Shown here piece after piece: positions 9,211-22,000 of a DNA stretch of 64,000 nucleotides (the stretch's first letter is position 1; each line of letters begins with the position of its first letter). The position numbers and the translations under genes are program-made. The stretch comes from Prochlorococcus sp. AG-436-K22 (GTDB lineage: Bacteria; Cyanobacteriota; Cyanobacteriia; PCC-6307; Cyanobiaceae). The notes beneath the pieces were generated by a model, which was not told where the DNA came from, did not search any database, and was given only the letters and a program-made list of their open reading frames with translations. The DNA is taken from positions 56,616-120,615 of the forward strand of contig QCPK01000001.1 in assembly GCA_003212555.1 (NCBI GenBank), in the 5' to 3' direction.

Positions 9211-10188
9211 TCATTTTTCCTGAAATCTCAACTCGCCTTCTACTTCAAGCTGAACCCCAGGATTTATCATCAAGACTTTCTCTTCAAGCTCCTGAAGACT
9301 GATTGGGGTCATCCATTCTAGTTGCTTTAATAAATGTAAGGCTGCTGCATGCTTTGCTCGTTTTGAACCATCTTCAACTTTTATAGCAATTCCCATGCTT
9401 TCTCCTACTTTGCTTAGGCACTGAATACCTTCTGAACCACCTTTACAAATAAGTTGACCATGTGCTCTCTTTATTACTTCTGTGTCAAAGCGTCCTTCAC
9501 CTCCAATTAATTCTGGTTGCCTCATCATTGCTCTACTTATTTGTTCCAGCTCACTGTGATTAGATCCGCTTAGATGAGCATAGAGAAAAGCTATTTTTGA
9601 AAGACTTAGAGAAAGAGTAGGAGAACCACAGTCATCTCTTGCAGCTATTAGGTCATCAGCGGTAAGGTTTAGCAGTTCTGATATCCTTCGATTAATTTCT
9701 ATTTGCAAAGGATGTGAACCCTGAAGATAGTTGTCTAAAGGCCAATTCATTTTTTTACATGTTGCAAGGAAAGCTGCATGTTTCCCTGAACAATTGTGTT
9801 CCAGTTGGCTTGTTTTTCCATTAGGAATAGGACATTGAAGTTGATTTACATCTAATTCTGAATTCCACAAGAGTTTAAAGGCTTCTCTCGCATGAGTCTT
9901 TGTTCCTGAATGTGAGCTACAGGCGATCGCTAAGACTCTTTCGTCAAACTTCACCTTTTCATAAGCCCCACTGCTTATAAACGGTATGGCTTGAAAAGGT
10001 TTTAGCGCAGATCTAATAAATGTTTGAAGCTCATGATTTCCAGCTTTCATCAAAACCCTTCCTTTCTTATCACATATAACTGCATGAACATTGTGTACGG
10101 ATTCTATATAGGAGCCACGTTTAAGAAATACCCTTAGCATTGGAGTATGAGATGCATTTGTTTTTACAAGATCTTTTCTAAAATTCAT
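9211..10188 (-). CDS. L-asparaginase II family protein
   Basis: 325 aa: VICDKKGRVLMKAGN, RSALKPFQAIPFI, ACSSHSGTKTHAREA, HNCSGKHAAFLATCKKMNWPLDNYL. Confidence 0.88.
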   Translation of the reverse strand: MNFRKDLVKTNASHTPMLRVFLKRGSYIESVHNVHAVICDKKGRVLMKAGNHELQTFIRSALKPFQAIPFISSGAYEKVKFDERVLAIACSSHSGTKTHAREAFKLLWNSELDVNQLQCPIPNGKTSQLEHNCSGKHAAFLATCKKMNWPLDNYLQGSHPLQIEINRRISELLNLTADDLIAARDDCGSPTLSLSLSKIAFLYAHLSGSNHSELEQISRAMMRQPELIGGEGRFDTEVIKRAHGQLICKGGSEGIQCLSKVGESMGIAIKVEDGSKRAKHAAALHLLKQLEWMTPISLQELEEKVLMINPGVQLEVEGELRFQEK

Positions 10189-10687
10189 TACTCAGGACTA
10201 AAAATAGAAAGGAAGATGTTGAGATTGATAATATTAATAGTAAACGTATGGTAATTTTCCTTATTAATAAAAGAATTGGCGAAACTTCTTGGGTTGCTAT
10301 CAAATTATCTCTAGTCTTCCATAAAGTAGGTTTTTTCCAGGCTTGTCCATCATGCCAATCACTTTCTTCATAGAAAATATAATGGGATTTTAATCTGCTG
10401 CAGATATAATTCCATCCTAAGAATTGCCTTATAAGAATAGCAATAGGAATTGTTAAACTTGATATAAAAGAAATAATTATGATCTTAGCTATGTCGCCTT
10501 TTGTAGAATAGCTTCCAGTACTAATAATTAGAAATATAGGTAAGGTCAGAAACCAAGATAGAATTAAATACATACATAAAACAAGGCTTCCTTTTCTTGG
10601 CCACGAAAAAAAAAATGAAGAGCTCAGCTCAATATACTCATTTAGTGGAATCTGCTCCTTAGGGACTGGCGATTGTATACTCTGCAT
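10178..10687 (-). CDS. CGLD27-like (DUF1230) membrane protein
   Basis: VPKEQIPLNEYIELSSSFFFSWP and FYEESDWHDGQAWKKP motifs. Confidence 0.75.
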   Translation of the reverse strand: MQSIQSPVPKEQIPLNEYIELSSSFFFSWPRKGSLVLCMYLILSWFLTLPIFLIISTGSYSTKGDIAKIIIISFISSLTIPIAILIRQFLGWNYICSRLKSHYIFYEESDWHDGQAWKKPTLWKTRDNLIATQEVSPILLLIRKITIRLLLILSISTSSFLFLVLSNEF

Positions 10688-10714
10688 TATTTTTAAAGTA
10701 TAATAAGTATAAAG

Positions 10715-11074
10715 TTAATTAGAGTAGTTATAAGTTTTACCATTGCTCCAAAAAGACTCTAATTCATAGAAATTTCTTTCTTTTGGTTGGAAAACATTAA
10801 TTATTATATCCCCATAATCTAAAAGAGCCCACTTACCTTCATTAATACCTTCTTTCCTAAGAGGAAGCAAATTAGCCTTCTCAGATACACTATCTTCAAC
10901 AGCTTTGATGATTGATCTTACTTGAACATCTGATAGCCCTTCTCCAATCATTATCCAATCTGCAATGCTTGAGACCATATCAATTTGAATTATTTTTATA
11001 TTCTTAGCTTTAAGATCATCTGCTGCTTTAGCTGCTATTTCAATTAATTCTTGACTATCCATATACATTCTCAC
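10715..11074 (-). CDS. rsfS: Ribosome silencing factor RsfS
   Basis: AADDLKAKNIKIIQIDMVSSIADWIMIGEGLSDVQVRSI and WALLDYGDIIINVFQPKERNFYELESFW. Confidence 0.9.
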   Translation of the reverse strand: MRMYMDSQELIEIAAKAADDLKAKNIKIIQIDMVSSIADWIMIGEGLSDVQVRSIIKAVEDSVSEKANLLPLRKEGINEGKWALLDYGDIIINVFQPKERNFYELESFWSNGKTYNYSN

Positions 11075-11690
11075 TTGTTATGGATTGTCTTGAACCTTGT
11101 TGATCAGCCATCTCAGCTCTTGCCTTCTCTGCACTTTTGCGAAGAGCTTCTAATCTATCTTCAAAAAAACTTCTCTTTTTCTTTTTTCTTGTCTTGTCAA
11201 TTAATTCTTTAAGTGCTCCTCCAAGACTTTTATATGCATTTGGCACACTATAACCAAACCGGCAGGCTAGATCGATTGCTCTTTCATCAGCAGAAATGGC
11301 GTCCTGAAGCCTTTTTTCAGAGTTATTTTTTAGATAAAGCCTATAACCTGCGAATCCAGAAAGGCCTAAAGCCATTAAGAGCAAGAGGCCATCTTGAACC
11401 CAAAGTTCTCCTATTGCTCCTCCAAGTCCAATGGCAAGAGCTGCCATTTCCCATCCATCTCTGGGGATTGTATCGTTTTGGATTCTTCCTACTTCGTGCC
11501 AGAAGAGCAAGTTTCGGTGATCGAGCGCCAGGTTTTCCCATTGATCAATATCAATTTGAATTTCCACTTCATCCCGGCCAATCTCTTCGAGGTCAATTAA
11601 TGGGGGATCAATGGCAGCAGCAGCCTCAACAAAAACCCAGCTTTGGTTCTCTGGTGGCAGTAGGCCTTTTAGCCTCTGTAGCTCACTCAT
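11055..11690 (-). CDS. DUF3318 domain-containing protein
   Basis: MSELQRLKGLLPPENQSWVFVEAAAAIDPPLI...LLFWHEVGRIQNDTIPRDGWEMAALAIGLGGAIGELWVQDG, recognised cyanobacterial family. Confidence 0.8.
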   Translation of the reverse strand: MSELQRLKGLLPPENQSWVFVEAAAAIDPPLIDLEEIGRDEVEIQIDIDQWENLALDHRNLLFWHEVGRIQNDTIPRDGWEMAALAIGLGGAIGELWVQDGLLLLMALGLSGFAGYRLYLKNNSEKRLQDAISADERAIDLACRFGYSVPNAYKSLGGALKELIDKTRKKKKRSFFEDRLEALRKSAEKARAEMADQQGSRQSITSENVYG

Positions 11691-11812
11691 GATTTCCGCT
11701 TTTCAATTTAAGCAATTTAGCTATTATTTGAATGTTAGTAGCGACTTGGTTAACTGACCCTTATCAGTTGCGATAGAAGCGAACTGAAACTCAGAGCAAA
11801 TTATTAAAACCA

Positions 11813-14800
11813 ATGCCACGACGTAAGGACCTACGTCGCATATTAATTCTAGGATCTGGCCCGATTGTTATTGGTCAGGCCTGTGAATTTGACTATTCAG
11901 GCACACAGGCCTGTAAAGCTTTGAAGAATGAAGGGTTTGAGGTCATTTTAATTAATTCAAATCCAGCATCAATCATGACTGATCCTGAGATTGCAGACAG
12001 GACATATATAGAGCCTCTGACGACGGAAGTCATTGCTGAAATAATCAAGATTGAGAAGCCAGATGCATTATTACCAACTATGGGCGGACAAACCGCTCTT
12101 AATGCTGCAGTTAAACTTTCTGAGGATGGAATACTTGCGAAATATTCAGTAGATTTAATTGGTGCAGATTTAGAATCGATTAAAAAGGCAGAGGATAGGC
12201 AACTCTTTAAGAAATGTATGGAGAAGATTGGTATAAAAGTATGTCCATCTGGTATAGCTAGCAATATTGAAGAAGCACTAAATGTTGGTTCTTCAATAGC
12301 TTCTTTCCCTAGGATTATCAGACCAGCTTTTACATTAGGAGGAAGTGGAGGTGGAATTGCTTATAACCAGGAGGAATTTTTATTGTTGTGTAAATCAGGT
12401 TTAGAAGCTAGTCCTGTATCACAAATACTAATAGAGAAATCATTACTTGGATGGAAGGAGTTTGAACTTGAAGTAATGAGAGATAATGTTGACAATGTAG
12501 TAATTATTTGCAGTATTGAAAATGTTGATCCAATGGGAATACATACAGGCGATTCAATTACAGTTGCTCCAGCACAAACATTAACCGATCGTGAATATCA
12601 ACGTTTAAGAGACCAGTCTATAAAAATTATTAGAGAAATTGGAGTAGAAACTGGTGGTAGCAATGTTCAATTTGCTATTAACCCTTTAGATGGAGACGTG
12701 ATTGTTATTGAAATGAACCCTAGAGTAAGTAGATCTTCAGCATTAGCAAGTAAGGCTACTGGTTTCCCAATTGCAAAGATTGCAGCATTACTTTCAATTG
12801 GATATACATTAGATGAGATTGATAATGATATTACAGGAAAGACACCTTGTTGTTTTGAACCAACTATTGATTATGTAGTGACAAAAATCCCAAGGTTTGC
12901 ATTCGAAAAATTTACTGGAACTCCCGCTGTTCTTAGTACATCAATGAAATCAGTTGGAGAGGTTATGGCAATTGGGAGATGTTTTGAGGAGTCTTTTCAG
13001 AAAGCCTTAAGATCACTTGAGATTGGTCTTTCAGGATGGTCTTATGATTGTAAAAAACTACTTTTAGATCTAACAGAAGTAGAGATTGACCGTCTTTTAA
13101 GAGAACCCTCACCAGATAGATTGATGGCGATTAAAATGGCAATGTATTTAGGTAAAAGTGATGATTATATTAATAAACTTTCTAATATAGACTTTTGGTT
13201 TATAGCTAAGTTACGTAACATCTTTAAAGCAGAGACAGATTTATTAATAGGAAAGAAAATTAGTTCTTTAAATAAAGATGAATTGTTTGAACTGAAGCAA
13301 CTTGGTTTTTCAGATCAACAAATAGCAACTCATCTCTGTGAGGATCAATTCGCCATAAGGTCCTTAAGGAAGAAATATAATATATTACCTGTATATAAAA
13401 CAGTTGATACTTGTGCGTCAGAGTTTGAATCAACAACTCCATATCATTACTCTACCTACGAGTCTAATTTTAGGTTTATACTTAATGATTCAACTTTAAT
13501 AGATAAAGAACCAGCAAATGAGATTTTATTGAATAAGAATAAGAAGGTATTAATTTTAGGCGGTGGGCCAAATCGTATTGGTCAAGGAATAGAGTTTGAT
13601 TATTGTTGTTGCCATGCTTCTTATCAATTACAGAAGGAAGGCTATAACACAATAATGTTAAATAGTAATCCGGAAACAGTTTCAACAGATTATGATACAA
13701 GTGATTCTTTATATTTTGAACCACTAACGTTAGAAGATGTTTTAAATATATTAGAATTTGAACGACCTGATGGAATAATTATTCAATTTGGAGGGCAAAC
13801 ACCACTTAAGTTAGCTATGCCTATTCTTAATTGGTTAAATACTGAAGATGGATTAAATACTGGAACAAAAGTATTAGGTACCTCCCCTATTTCAATTGAT
13901 AATGCAGAGGATAGAGAGCAGTTTGATATGATTTTAGAAAGATTAAAAATTCGTCAGCCATTGAACGGATTAGCAAGATCATTAAGCGAGGCAAGGCAAG
14001 TCGCAGATAACATAGATTTCCCATTAGTAGTTCGTCCTTCCTATGTTTTAGGAGGAAGAGCTATGGAAATTGTTTATGACAATAATGATCTTCAAACATA
14101 TATGGAAAAAGCATTCAAAGTAGAACCGGATCATCCTGTTCTAATTGATCAATATCTTGAAAATGCAATAGAAGTAGATGTGGATGCTTTGTCAGATTCA
14201 GATGGCCAAGTTGTCATTGCAGGACTTATGGAACACATTGAGCCCGCAGGTATTCATTCAGGCGACTCTGCATGTTGTCTTCCTTCAATATCACTCTCTC
14301 AATCTTCAATAGATACAATCACTGTATGGACAAAAGCTTTGGCGCAAGCACTTAATGTAATTGGTTTAATTAACCTGCAGTTTGCTGTTCAAAGGGATAA
14401 TTCTTCGAATGAAAAAGTTTTTATTATTGAAGCAAACCCTCGAGCTTCAAGGACAGTTCCATTTGTCTCTAAAGCTACTGGTTTTCCAATAGCACGTATA
14501 GCTTCAAGCTTGCTTATTGGTAAAAATCTTGCAAATGTTGGTTTCGTAAAAGAACCCACTCCACCTCTTCAAGCAATAAAAGAAGCTGTAATGCCCTTCC
14601 GGAGGTTCCCCGGTTCTGACAGCGTTCTTGGTCCTGAAATGCGCTCTACTGGGGAGGTTATGTCAACAGCAGATACCTTTGGTATGGCGTATGCAAAATC
14701 AGAGCTTGCAGCAGGAGAGGCTTTACCAGTAGAAGGTATTGTTTTTCTTTCTACTCATGATCGAGATAAGAATTCCCTTTTGCCGATAGCAAAAGGTCTT

Positions 14801-15136
14801 ATTGATCTTGGTTTTAAGCTCATAGCAACTTCTGGCACGGCTAAAATAATTGCCAATTCAGGAATGAGTGTTCAATCGGTTCTTAAGGTGCATGAAGGTA
14901 GGCCTAATATTGAGGACTTGATACGCTCAGGTCAAATTCAGTTGATTATTAATACTCCTATTGGTAGGCAAGCAATCCATGATGATAAGTATTTAAGAAG
15001 AGCAGCCTTAGATTATTCAGTCCCAACTCTTACCACTTTAGCTGGGGCAAGAGCAGCAGTCGAAGCAATTAGTGCCTTGCAAAATGAATCAATATCAGTT
15101 GCCGCTTTGCAAGATATACATAAGAATCAATATTAG
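11813..15136 (+). CDS. carB: Carbamoyl-phosphate synthase large subunit
   Basis: 1107 aa; [37 protein letters not shown], duplicated ATP-grasp halves. Confidence 0.98.
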   Translation: MPRRKDLRRILILGSGPIVIGQACEFDYSGTQACKALKNEGFEVILINSNPASIMTDPEIADRTYIEPLTTEVIAEIIKIEKPDALLPTMGGQTALNAAVKLSEDGILAKYSVDLIGADLESIKKAEDRQLFKKCMEKIGIKVCPSGIASNIEEALNVGSSIASFPRIIRPAFTLGGSGGGIAYNQEEFLLLCKSGLEASPVSQILIEKSLLGWKEFELEVMRDNVDNVVIICSIENVDPMGIHTGDSITVAPAQTLTDREYQRLRDQSIKIIREIGVETGGSNVQFAINPLDGDVIVIEMNPRVSRSSALASKATGFPIAKIAALLSIGYTLDEIDNDITGKTPCCFEPTIDYVVTKIPRFAFEKFTGTPAVLSTSMKSVGEVMAIGRCFEESFQKALRSLEIGLSGWSYDCKKLLLDLTEVEIDRLLREPSPDRLMAIKMAMYLGKSDDYINKLSNIDFWFIAKLRNIFKAETDLLIGKKISSLNKDELFELKQLGFSDQQIATHLCEDQFAIRSLRKKYNILPVYKTVDTCASEFESTTPYHYSTYESNFRFILNDSTLIDKEPANEILLNKNKKVLILGGGPNRIGQGIEFDYCCCHASYQLQKEGYNTIMLNSNPETVSTDYDTSDSLYFEPLTLEDVLNILEFERPDGIIIQFGGQTPLKLAMPILNWLNTEDGLNTGTKVLGTSPISIDNAEDREQFDMILERLKIRQPLNGLARSLSEARQVADNIDFPLVVRPSYVLGGRAMEIVYDNNDLQTYMEKAFKVEPDHPVLIDQYLENAIEVDVDALSDSDGQVVIAGLMEHIEPAGIHSGDSACCLPSISLSQSSIDTITVWTKALAQALNVIGLINLQFAVQRDNSSNEKVFIIEANPRASRTVPFVSKATGFPIARIASSLLIGKNLANVGFVKEPTPPLQAIKEAVMPFRRFPGSDSVLGPEMRSTGEVMSTADTFGMAYAKSELAAGEALPVEGIVFLSTHDRDKNSLLPIAKGLIDLGFKLIATSGTAKIIANSGMSVQSVLKVHEGRPNIEDLIRSGQIQLIINTPIGRQAIHDDKYLRRAALDYSVPTLTTLAGARAAVEAISALQNESISVAALQDIHKNQY

Positions 15137-15157
15137 GTTTTATAATCTGAAATTTAT

Positions 15158-15385
15158 TCAATTGATTGGCGTAATATTTTCAAGCTTTACTTTTAGTTCT
15201 TTTGCTAAGGATTGCCTTCCAACTGCTAATACTTTTAGAGTATCTTCATGGAGCCTTAGTTGACTATCTGCGACTTGAAGACCCTTAACTATTTCTTTTA
15301 ATTCATTAGGCAAGCTGTTAATATTATATTTTTTGTTTTCAAATGTAAGTATTGGTTCAGGTTGATTGTTGCTATAATCTGACAT
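15158..15385 (-). CDS. DUF6447-like small protein
   Basis: 75 aa; ILTFENKKYNINSLPNELKEIVKGLQVADSQLRLHEDTLKVLAVGRQSLAKELKVKL. Confidence 0.65.
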   Translation of the reverse strand: MSDYSNNQPEPILTFENKKYNINSLPNELKEIVKGLQVADSQLRLHEDTLKVLAVGRQSLAKELKVKLENITPIN

Positions 15386-15457
15386 TTAGAATTTTGCATT
15401 GAACATTTTTTATTTTATACCCTAGAAACCAGGAAATATCTGAAGTGTTAGTGTTTT

Positions 15458-17200
15458 TTATTCTTTTAAGTCTCTAATAAATTGTTTTTCACAAAGTTCT
15501 CTGTATTTACCAGTCTTTTTCATAAGCTCATCATGCTTTCCTATTTCGCTGATGCGCCCATTCTCTAACAAAATTATTTTATCAGCTTCTTGAGTTGTTG
15601 ATAATCTATGAGCAATAATTAAGACTGTCCTGTTTAGCATTGCTTGATTTAAACCCATTTGTACAGATCTTTCAGCTTCTGCATCTAGAGCACTAGTTGC
15701 TTCGTCTAACAGTAATATTGATGGATTACCAAGAACAGCTCTTGCTATAGAGATTCTCTGAAGTTGCCCCCCAGATAAATTCGAGCCTCTTTCTTCAATA
15801 TGTGTATCATAAGCATTCGGCATATTCATGATGAATTCATGGGCATTAGCCGTTTTAGCTGCTTTGATAATCTCTTCATAACTAGCGGATCTTCCAAATT
15901 TTATGCTATCAATAATTGAACCTGAAAGAATATTTACCTTCTGAGGAACAATAGCCATCTTGTTTCTTACTTGTTTTGTAATAGTTTCTTCTAAATTACT
16001 CCCATTTATTAATATTCTTCCACTTTGGGGGGATAAGAATTTTAAAAGTAATGAAAAGATTGTACTTTTACCTGCTCCTGAAGGACCAACAAGTGCTACT
16101 TTTTCACCAGGTTCAATCTTGAAATTAATATTATGTAAAACCTCTTCATTTCTTTGGTAAGAAAAATATACTCTTTCAAATATAATTCCAGAATTATTTT
16201 GATTTGATACAAGTGGTAGTAATTCATCATCAGACTCTCTTGGTTGTTTTTCTATTTCTTTTAATCTGCGAAGTGAGGCTTGTCCTTGCTGTAGTTCATT
16301 GAAATTTGTAGTTAAATGACTAATTGGATCAATTAACATTAATAAAGCTGCGAAGAAACTACTGAAACCAGAAGCATCTATAGCTCCCACATTAATTCTT
16401 AATGCTCCTATCGCAAGTACTATTAATATTCCAAATGCTTCTATAAAACCTACTACAGGATGTTGTAGTGCTACTTGTTTTATGGCCTTATATTTAGCGT
16501 GACGATGATAATCGACCTGTTTATTGAATTTGGCCTGAAGCCAATCTTCTGAACCATAAGCTCTAATAAGTGGAATTACTTGTATTGATTCTGCAAGTAA
16601 GCTTGCTAGATTACTAATTTTCTCTTGGCTTTTCTCTTCAGTTAACAATACTCTCTCTCCAAGTTTTCCAACCAAAAGAGTTATGATAGGGGCGAGTAAG
16701 AGTGTTGATAAAGATAGCTTTATATCAATATAAAACATATAGCAAATTACAGCAATTAGTTGGAAAATACATGGCGTTGTATCTTGGATAGTTTTATAAA
16801 TTACCTCAGCAACTCTATCTGCATCTTCAGTGAGCCTATAGGTGATATCTCCTGAGGAGAGTTTTTCTAATGATTGAATCTTGATAAATTGGATTTTTCT
16901 AAAAAGATCTTGTCTTATTCTTTGGCTTATTTTTAATGAAGGTATTGCTAAGATTGTATCTTGAATATATTGAGAGATCTTTTGAACTAGGAATATAATT
17001 AAAGCCAAAGCAATTATTCTTAGGACTTGTTGTAAATCACCTTTTCCTATAGCTGGTACCAATTTCCCTGCAAGCCAAGCTAATATGGGCCAGCAAGTAA
17101 CATATAGCAGCATAAATAAGCCACCTATAAACAATTCTCGTGAATATGGAATTAAACTTTTAACCAAAGCCCGGAGACTAAACTTAGTTTTAAGAATCAT
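15458..17200 (-). CDS. ABC transporter, fused permease/ATP-binding (MsbA/MDR-like exporter)
   Basis: 580 aa; TM domain plus GPSGAGKST, LSGGQLQRISIARA, ILLLDEATSALD. Confidence 0.92.
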   Translation of the reverse strand: MILKTKFSLRALVKSLIPYSRELFIGGLFMLLYVTCWPILAWLAGKLVPAIGKGDLQQVLRIIALALIIFLVQKISQYIQDTILAIPSLKISQRIRQDLFRKIQFIKIQSLEKLSSGDITYRLTEDADRVAEVIYKTIQDTTPCIFQLIAVICYMFYIDIKLSLSTLLLAPIITLLVGKLGERVLLTEEKSQEKISNLASLLAESIQVIPLIRAYGSEDWLQAKFNKQVDYHRHAKYKAIKQVALQHPVVGFIEAFGILIVLAIGALRINVGAIDASGFSSFFAALLMLIDPISHLTTNFNELQQGQASLRRLKEIEKQPRESDDELLPLVSNQNNSGIIFERVYFSYQRNEEVLHNINFKIEPGEKVALVGPSGAGKSTIFSLLLKFLSPQSGRILINGSNLEETITKQVRNKMAIVPQKVNILSGSIIDSIKFGRSASYEEIIKAAKTANAHEFIMNMPNAYDTHIEERGSNLSGGQLQRISIARAVLGNPSILLLDEATSALDAEAERSVQMGLNQAMLNRTVLIIAHRLSTTQEADKIILLENGRISEIGKHDELMKKTGKYRELCEKQFIRDLKE

Positions 17201-17222
17201 TTGACAGAGGAAAGGTATTTTA

Positions 17223-17411
17223 ATGAAATTGGATCAATTTCTAAAGTGGCAAGGTTTAGTAGACACTGGTGGTCAAGCTAAACAACTAATTCTCGCTGGA
17301 GAAGTCACTGTAAATGGAAAGAGGGAGACTAGAAGAGGACGAAAGCTAATTCATGGTGATCTGATCTGCTTAGCAAAGAAAGAGTACATCTTTTCAAATA
17401 ATCAACCTTGA
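17223..17411 (+). CDS. S4-domain RNA-binding protein (YbcJ-like)
   Basis: MKLDQFLKWQGLVDTGGQAKQLILAGEVTVNGKRETRRGRKLIHGDLI. Confidence 0.85.
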   Translation: MKLDQFLKWQGLVDTGGQAKQLILAGEVTVNGKRETRRGRKLIHGDLICLAKKEYIFSNNQP

Positions 17412-17452
17412 GGCCGTAAGTTAGACAATAGTGATTTACCCAGAAACACAGA

Positions 17453-18184
17453 GTGAGGAAAACTGTTATTGCTGGTAACTGGAAGATGCATATGACATGT
17501 GCATCAGCGAAAGAATTCATGGAGACGTTTCTCCCTTTATCTAAAGATCTTCCATTAGATAGAAGAGTAATTATTGCGCCACCTTTTACAGCTATTTCTA
17601 CCTTAGCAACGATCCTAGAGGGTACTCATATAAACCTATCGAGCCAAAATGTCCACTGGGAGGATTCGGGGGCTTTTACTGCTGAAATCTCACCTTCAAT
17701 GCTTCTAGAGCATAATGTTCGCTATGCAATTGTTGGTCATAGTGAACCAAGAAAATATTTCAGTGAGAGTGATGAACAGATCAATCTAAGGGCTAAATCT
17801 GCTCAAACTCATGGATTGATTCCAATCGTTTGTGTCGGAGAGAGTTTAGAGCAAAGAGAAAGAGGAGAAGCTGAAAGAGTTATTAGAAGACAGGTAGAGC
17901 AGGGATTAGAACAAACTGATCTCTCAAACCTTGTAATCGCTTATGAACCAATTTGGGCTATAGGTACAGGTAAGACATGCGAGGCAAATGAAGCGAATCG
18001 TATTTGTGGATTAATTCGTCAATGGGCTGGCTTTACTGATCTTCTTATCCAATATGGTGGTTCTGTAAAGCCAGGTAATATTGACGAAATCATGTCAATG
18101 AGCGATATAGATGGAGTATTAGTAGGTGGTGCATCACTTGATCCTCAGAATTTCTCAAGAATTGCAAACTATCAAGCAAGGTGA
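17453..18184 (+). CDS. tpiA: Triosephosphate isomerase
   Basis: [54 protein letters not shown] start. Confidence 0.97.
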   Translation: MRKTVIAGNWKMHMTCASAKEFMETFLPLSKDLPLDRRVIIAPPFTAISTLATILEGTHINLSSQNVHWEDSGAFTAEISPSMLLEHNVRYAIVGHSEPRKYFSESDEQINLRAKSAQTHGLIPIVCVGESLEQRERGEAERVIRRQVEQGLEQTDLSNLVIAYEPIWAIGTGKTCEANEANRICGLIRQWAGFTDLLIQYGGSVKPGNIDEIMSMSDIDGVLVGGASLDPQNFSRIANYQAR

Positions 18185-18190
18185 TTTATT

Positions 18191-19006
18191 TTGCCGCTTA
18201 GGTTGACAGATAAAATAAAGATTATGGGAGTAATTAATATTACGCCCGATTCTTTTAGTGATGGAGGAATGTATCTTGATGTTGAGAAAGCATTAGAAAA
18301 GGCTTCTTATTGCATTAATTCAGGAGCAGAAGTAATAGATATAGGCGGCCAAAGTACTAGGCCAGGAGCTGAGATTTTGTCTTCTGATCAAGAACTAAAA
18401 CGTATAACCCCTGCTCTAAAGTTAATTCGCAAAGAGTTTCCTAATCAATTAATATCAGTCGATACTTTTTATTCTGATGTTGCAGGTGAGGCCCTAAACT
18501 TAGGCGCGAATTGGATTAATGATATTAGTGGTGGCAGGTTAGATCCTCAGATTTTCAATGTATTAGCTGGAACTAAAGTGCCTTTTGTTATTACACATAG
18601 TAGAGGGAATAGTCAAACTATGAAAAATTATTCAAATTATCAAAATGTTGCTGCTGAGGTTTTATCTGAGCTCCTAATACAAGTAGAGAAGGCTATTTTA
18701 ACTGGAGTATCATCAGATCAAATAATTATTGATCCTGGAATTGGTTTTGCTAAAAATACCTCGCAGAATTTATCTCTAATTAAGAATTTAGATATATTCA
18801 CAAATACAAAATACCCTGTGCTTGTTGGTCCTTCAAGAAAGAGATTTATTGGTGATGTTCTTAATGAAGCTGACCCATTGAAACGTTTATTTGGTACTTC
18901 AGCTGTTGTGTGTAAATGTGTTCAAGCAAAAGTTAATTATATTAGACTTCATGACATATATGAGATGAATCAGCTAATAAAAATGGCAAGTACACTATGG
19001 CCGTAG
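18191..19006 (+). CDS. folP: Dihydropteroate synthase
   Basis: IMGVINITPDSFSDGG, VIDIGGQSTRPGA, SVDTFYSDVA, WINDISGG, IIDPGIGFAK, VGPSRKRFIG. Confidence 0.96.
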   Translation: MPLRLTDKIKIMGVINITPDSFSDGGMYLDVEKALEKASYCINSGAEVIDIGGQSTRPGAEILSSDQELKRITPALKLIRKEFPNQLISVDTFYSDVAGEALNLGANWINDISGGRLDPQIFNVLAGTKVPFVITHSRGNSQTMKNYSNYQNVAAEVLSELLIQVEKAILTGVSSDQIIIDPGIGFAKNTSQNLSLIKNLDIFTNTKYPVLVGPSRKRFIGDVLNEADPLKRLFGTSAVVCKCVQAKVNYIRLHDIYEMNQLIKMASTLWP

Positions 19007-19037
19007 ATTTATTCATATTAAAGTGTTAATTATTTAA

Positions 19038-22000
19038 TTAGCTATTATCAACACCTTCAATTTTATCTTCTACTTCTTGATATAGCTCTTTAAGCTGTTC
19101 AATATTTTCTTCAGAAGTATCCCAATAACCTCTACCATTAACTTCAAGTAGTGTTCCAACAATTCTACGAAAACTATGAGGGTTTAAATCCATTAACCTT
19201 TTCCTCATTTCAGGATCATTTATAAATGTCTCATTAGATTCTTCGTAAACGAAATTATCTACCTGTCCACTGGTAGCACTCCACCCTAAAGTGTAGTTTA
19301 GTCGGTTTGAAACTTCTCTTACCCCTTCATATCCAGAGTTAAGCATTCCCTCATACCATTTGGGATTAAGTAATTTTGTTCTTGTATCAAGCCTAATAGT
19401 TTCACTTAATGACCTTACTTGAGCATTTGCAGTTGTAGTATCTGCTATATAGCTATTTGGTTTTTTACCGTCATCTCTTAATTTCGAAATGAGGTTTGTT
19501 GGGTCTGAATCAAAGTAATGACTTACATCAGTAAGAGATATTTCTGATGAGTCGAGATTTTGGAAAGTGACATCTGCTGTTTTCATTACAGATTCAAATA
19601 CTTGCCTGTTTTGATTCATCTCTCCAGGGTTGTCGGCATTAAAGGCAAATGTCTTTCTAGAAAGATACATTTCTTGCAGTTCATCCTCTTCTTCCCAAGT
19701 TGAGTTCTCAACGGCAAGATTTACATTTGAACTATAACTTCCACTAGAATTAGAGAATACCCTAGAAGAAGCCTCTCTAATTGATACACCTGCTTTTTCA
19801 GCCTGTTCTAAGGAATGTTTTCTTACAAAATTCTTTTCGATTGGCTCATCGGCTTCAGCAGCCATTTTTACGGCTTGATCAATCAATGCCATTTGGTTGA
19901 TAAATAAATCTCTAAAAACACCTGAACAATTGACTACTACATCTATTCTTGGTCTCCCAAGTTCTTCTAGGGATAGTAGCTCTAATTTATTTACTCTTCC
20001 AACAGAATCTGGCTTTGGCTTTACTCCAACAAACCATAAGATTTGAGCAAGAGACTCACCATAAGTTTTTATATTATCTGTACCCCAGAGAACACATGCA
20101 ATAGTCTCTGGCCAGTCACCCTGTTCTTCTTTTTGTTTTTCCAGTAATTTATCAACAACACCTTTTGCTGAGGCAACTGCTGCAACTGTTGGTATTGATT
20201 GAGGGTCTAATGCATGTATATTCTTTCCACTGGGTAATACAGCTGGGTTCCTTATTGGGTCACCACCTGGACCTGGTAGCACGTAGTCTCCATCTAATGC
20301 TTTAAGTAGACTATCCATTTCCTTGTCAGCGCATATTTGATTAAGACAGAAACGAAGATAGTCAAATAATTTATCCAGTTCTTTTGCATCTATATTATTA
20401 AATTTGTTCTTTATACATTTATTTAACCAAGGTGAAGGAAACTTGAATCCAATAGTTTTTAGGAAATCTAATATTATCGTAATAAAGTTCTTCCTAAGAG
20501 TAACTCTCCCACCAGAACCTGTTAAGGAAATAACAAGAGCTCTTATTGCTTCTCTAGAAGTTTCAGTTATTCTTTTATTTAATTCTACATAAAAGAGATC
20601 TCCTTTATTATTTCCTTTGTAAACTTCTTCAATATTCATTTCTATGGATTCAGCTAATAATCCAGGTAATGATCTGATTCCTTCCTGTTCTCTTTCTAGT
20701 GAAGCAATACTAACCAAGCTAGCTATTGCTTCTTCTGCTGTTGGAGGCATCCCTATTGTGTGAAGTCCACATGGAAGTAATCTGCTTTCGATTTCCATAA
20801 GTTGGCCATAAATTGATCCAACAATTAAGTCCCTTTCTTCTAAATCTAAATCCGAAGCATCAGTTTCTGGAAGTTTTACATCCTTATCTAAATTGCATTT
20901 CTTTGATGTTTCTATTATGGCATTAACTATTTGTATCCCTCTTCCACTTTCTCTTAATTGTTGATAAGAACCAACTAATTCACTTAGTTCCTTTAATCCT
21001 TTATAAAGACCTGCATTTTCAGCAGGTGGTGTTAAGTAACTAATAGTTGATGCATATCCTCTTCTTTTAGCAATAGTTGCTTCTGATGGATTATTTGCTG
21101 CATAGTAATAAAGGTTTGGTAATCCACCGATTAGTGAGTCTGGATAACATGTCTCACTCATCCCCATTTGCTTGCCAGGCATGAATTCTAATGATCCATG
21201 AGTTCCAAAATGGAGAACAGCATCAGCACCCCAAACCTTTTCAAGATACGTGTAATAAGCTGCAAAACCATGATGCGGACTAGCACTCTTGGAATAAAGC
21301 AGTCTCATTGGATCGCCTTCATATCCAAACGTTGGCTGAACACCAACGAAAACATTCCCAAAATGACAGCCATAAATTAATAGATTCTGACCATCACTAT
21401 TTAGATTTCCTGGAGGCTTACCCCAGTTTTCTTCTAATCTTGAGGAATATGGGGTTAGTTTTTCATACTCTTTAACGCTCATTTTGTGAGCAATGGATAG
21501 CTCAGGTGATCCTTCCAGAGCTTCTGGGTCGTTTATTAATTTGTGCATTAATGCTTTTGCATCTTTAGGCAAATCTTGTATGTCATACCCTTTAGATTTC
21601 ATTTCTTGGAGGACACGATGAATTGAACCAAAAACATTCAAATATGCTGCAGTACCAACATTTCCTTTGTCTGGCGGAAAACTGAAAACAGTAATAGCTA
21701 ATTTTTTTTCTGATCTTGCTTTAATTCTTAAGGATGACCATTTAATAGCTCTTTGAGCAATTGCATCAACTCGGTCTTGAAGTGTATGTGCTTTACCAGT
21801 TGCATCATCTCTTCCAGATAAAACTATTGGTTCAATAGCACCATCTAATTCTGGTATTGCTATTTGCAGAGCGACCTGAACTGGATGGAGGCCTAAGTCA
21901 CTACCTTCCCATTCTTGGGTTGTTTGAAAAACTAAAGGCAATGCAACCATATAGGGTCTATTAAGTTTTTTAAGTGATTCGATAGCTTTTGGATGATCCT

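Noticed and set aside
11055-11074. rsfS/DUF3318 gene overlap as unusual
   Set aside because: Short same-strand overlaps are routine in compact picocyanobacterial genomes.
11213-11692. 159-aa plus-strand ORF
   Set aside because: Fully antisense to the recognised DUF3318 gene; composition typical of shadow ORF.
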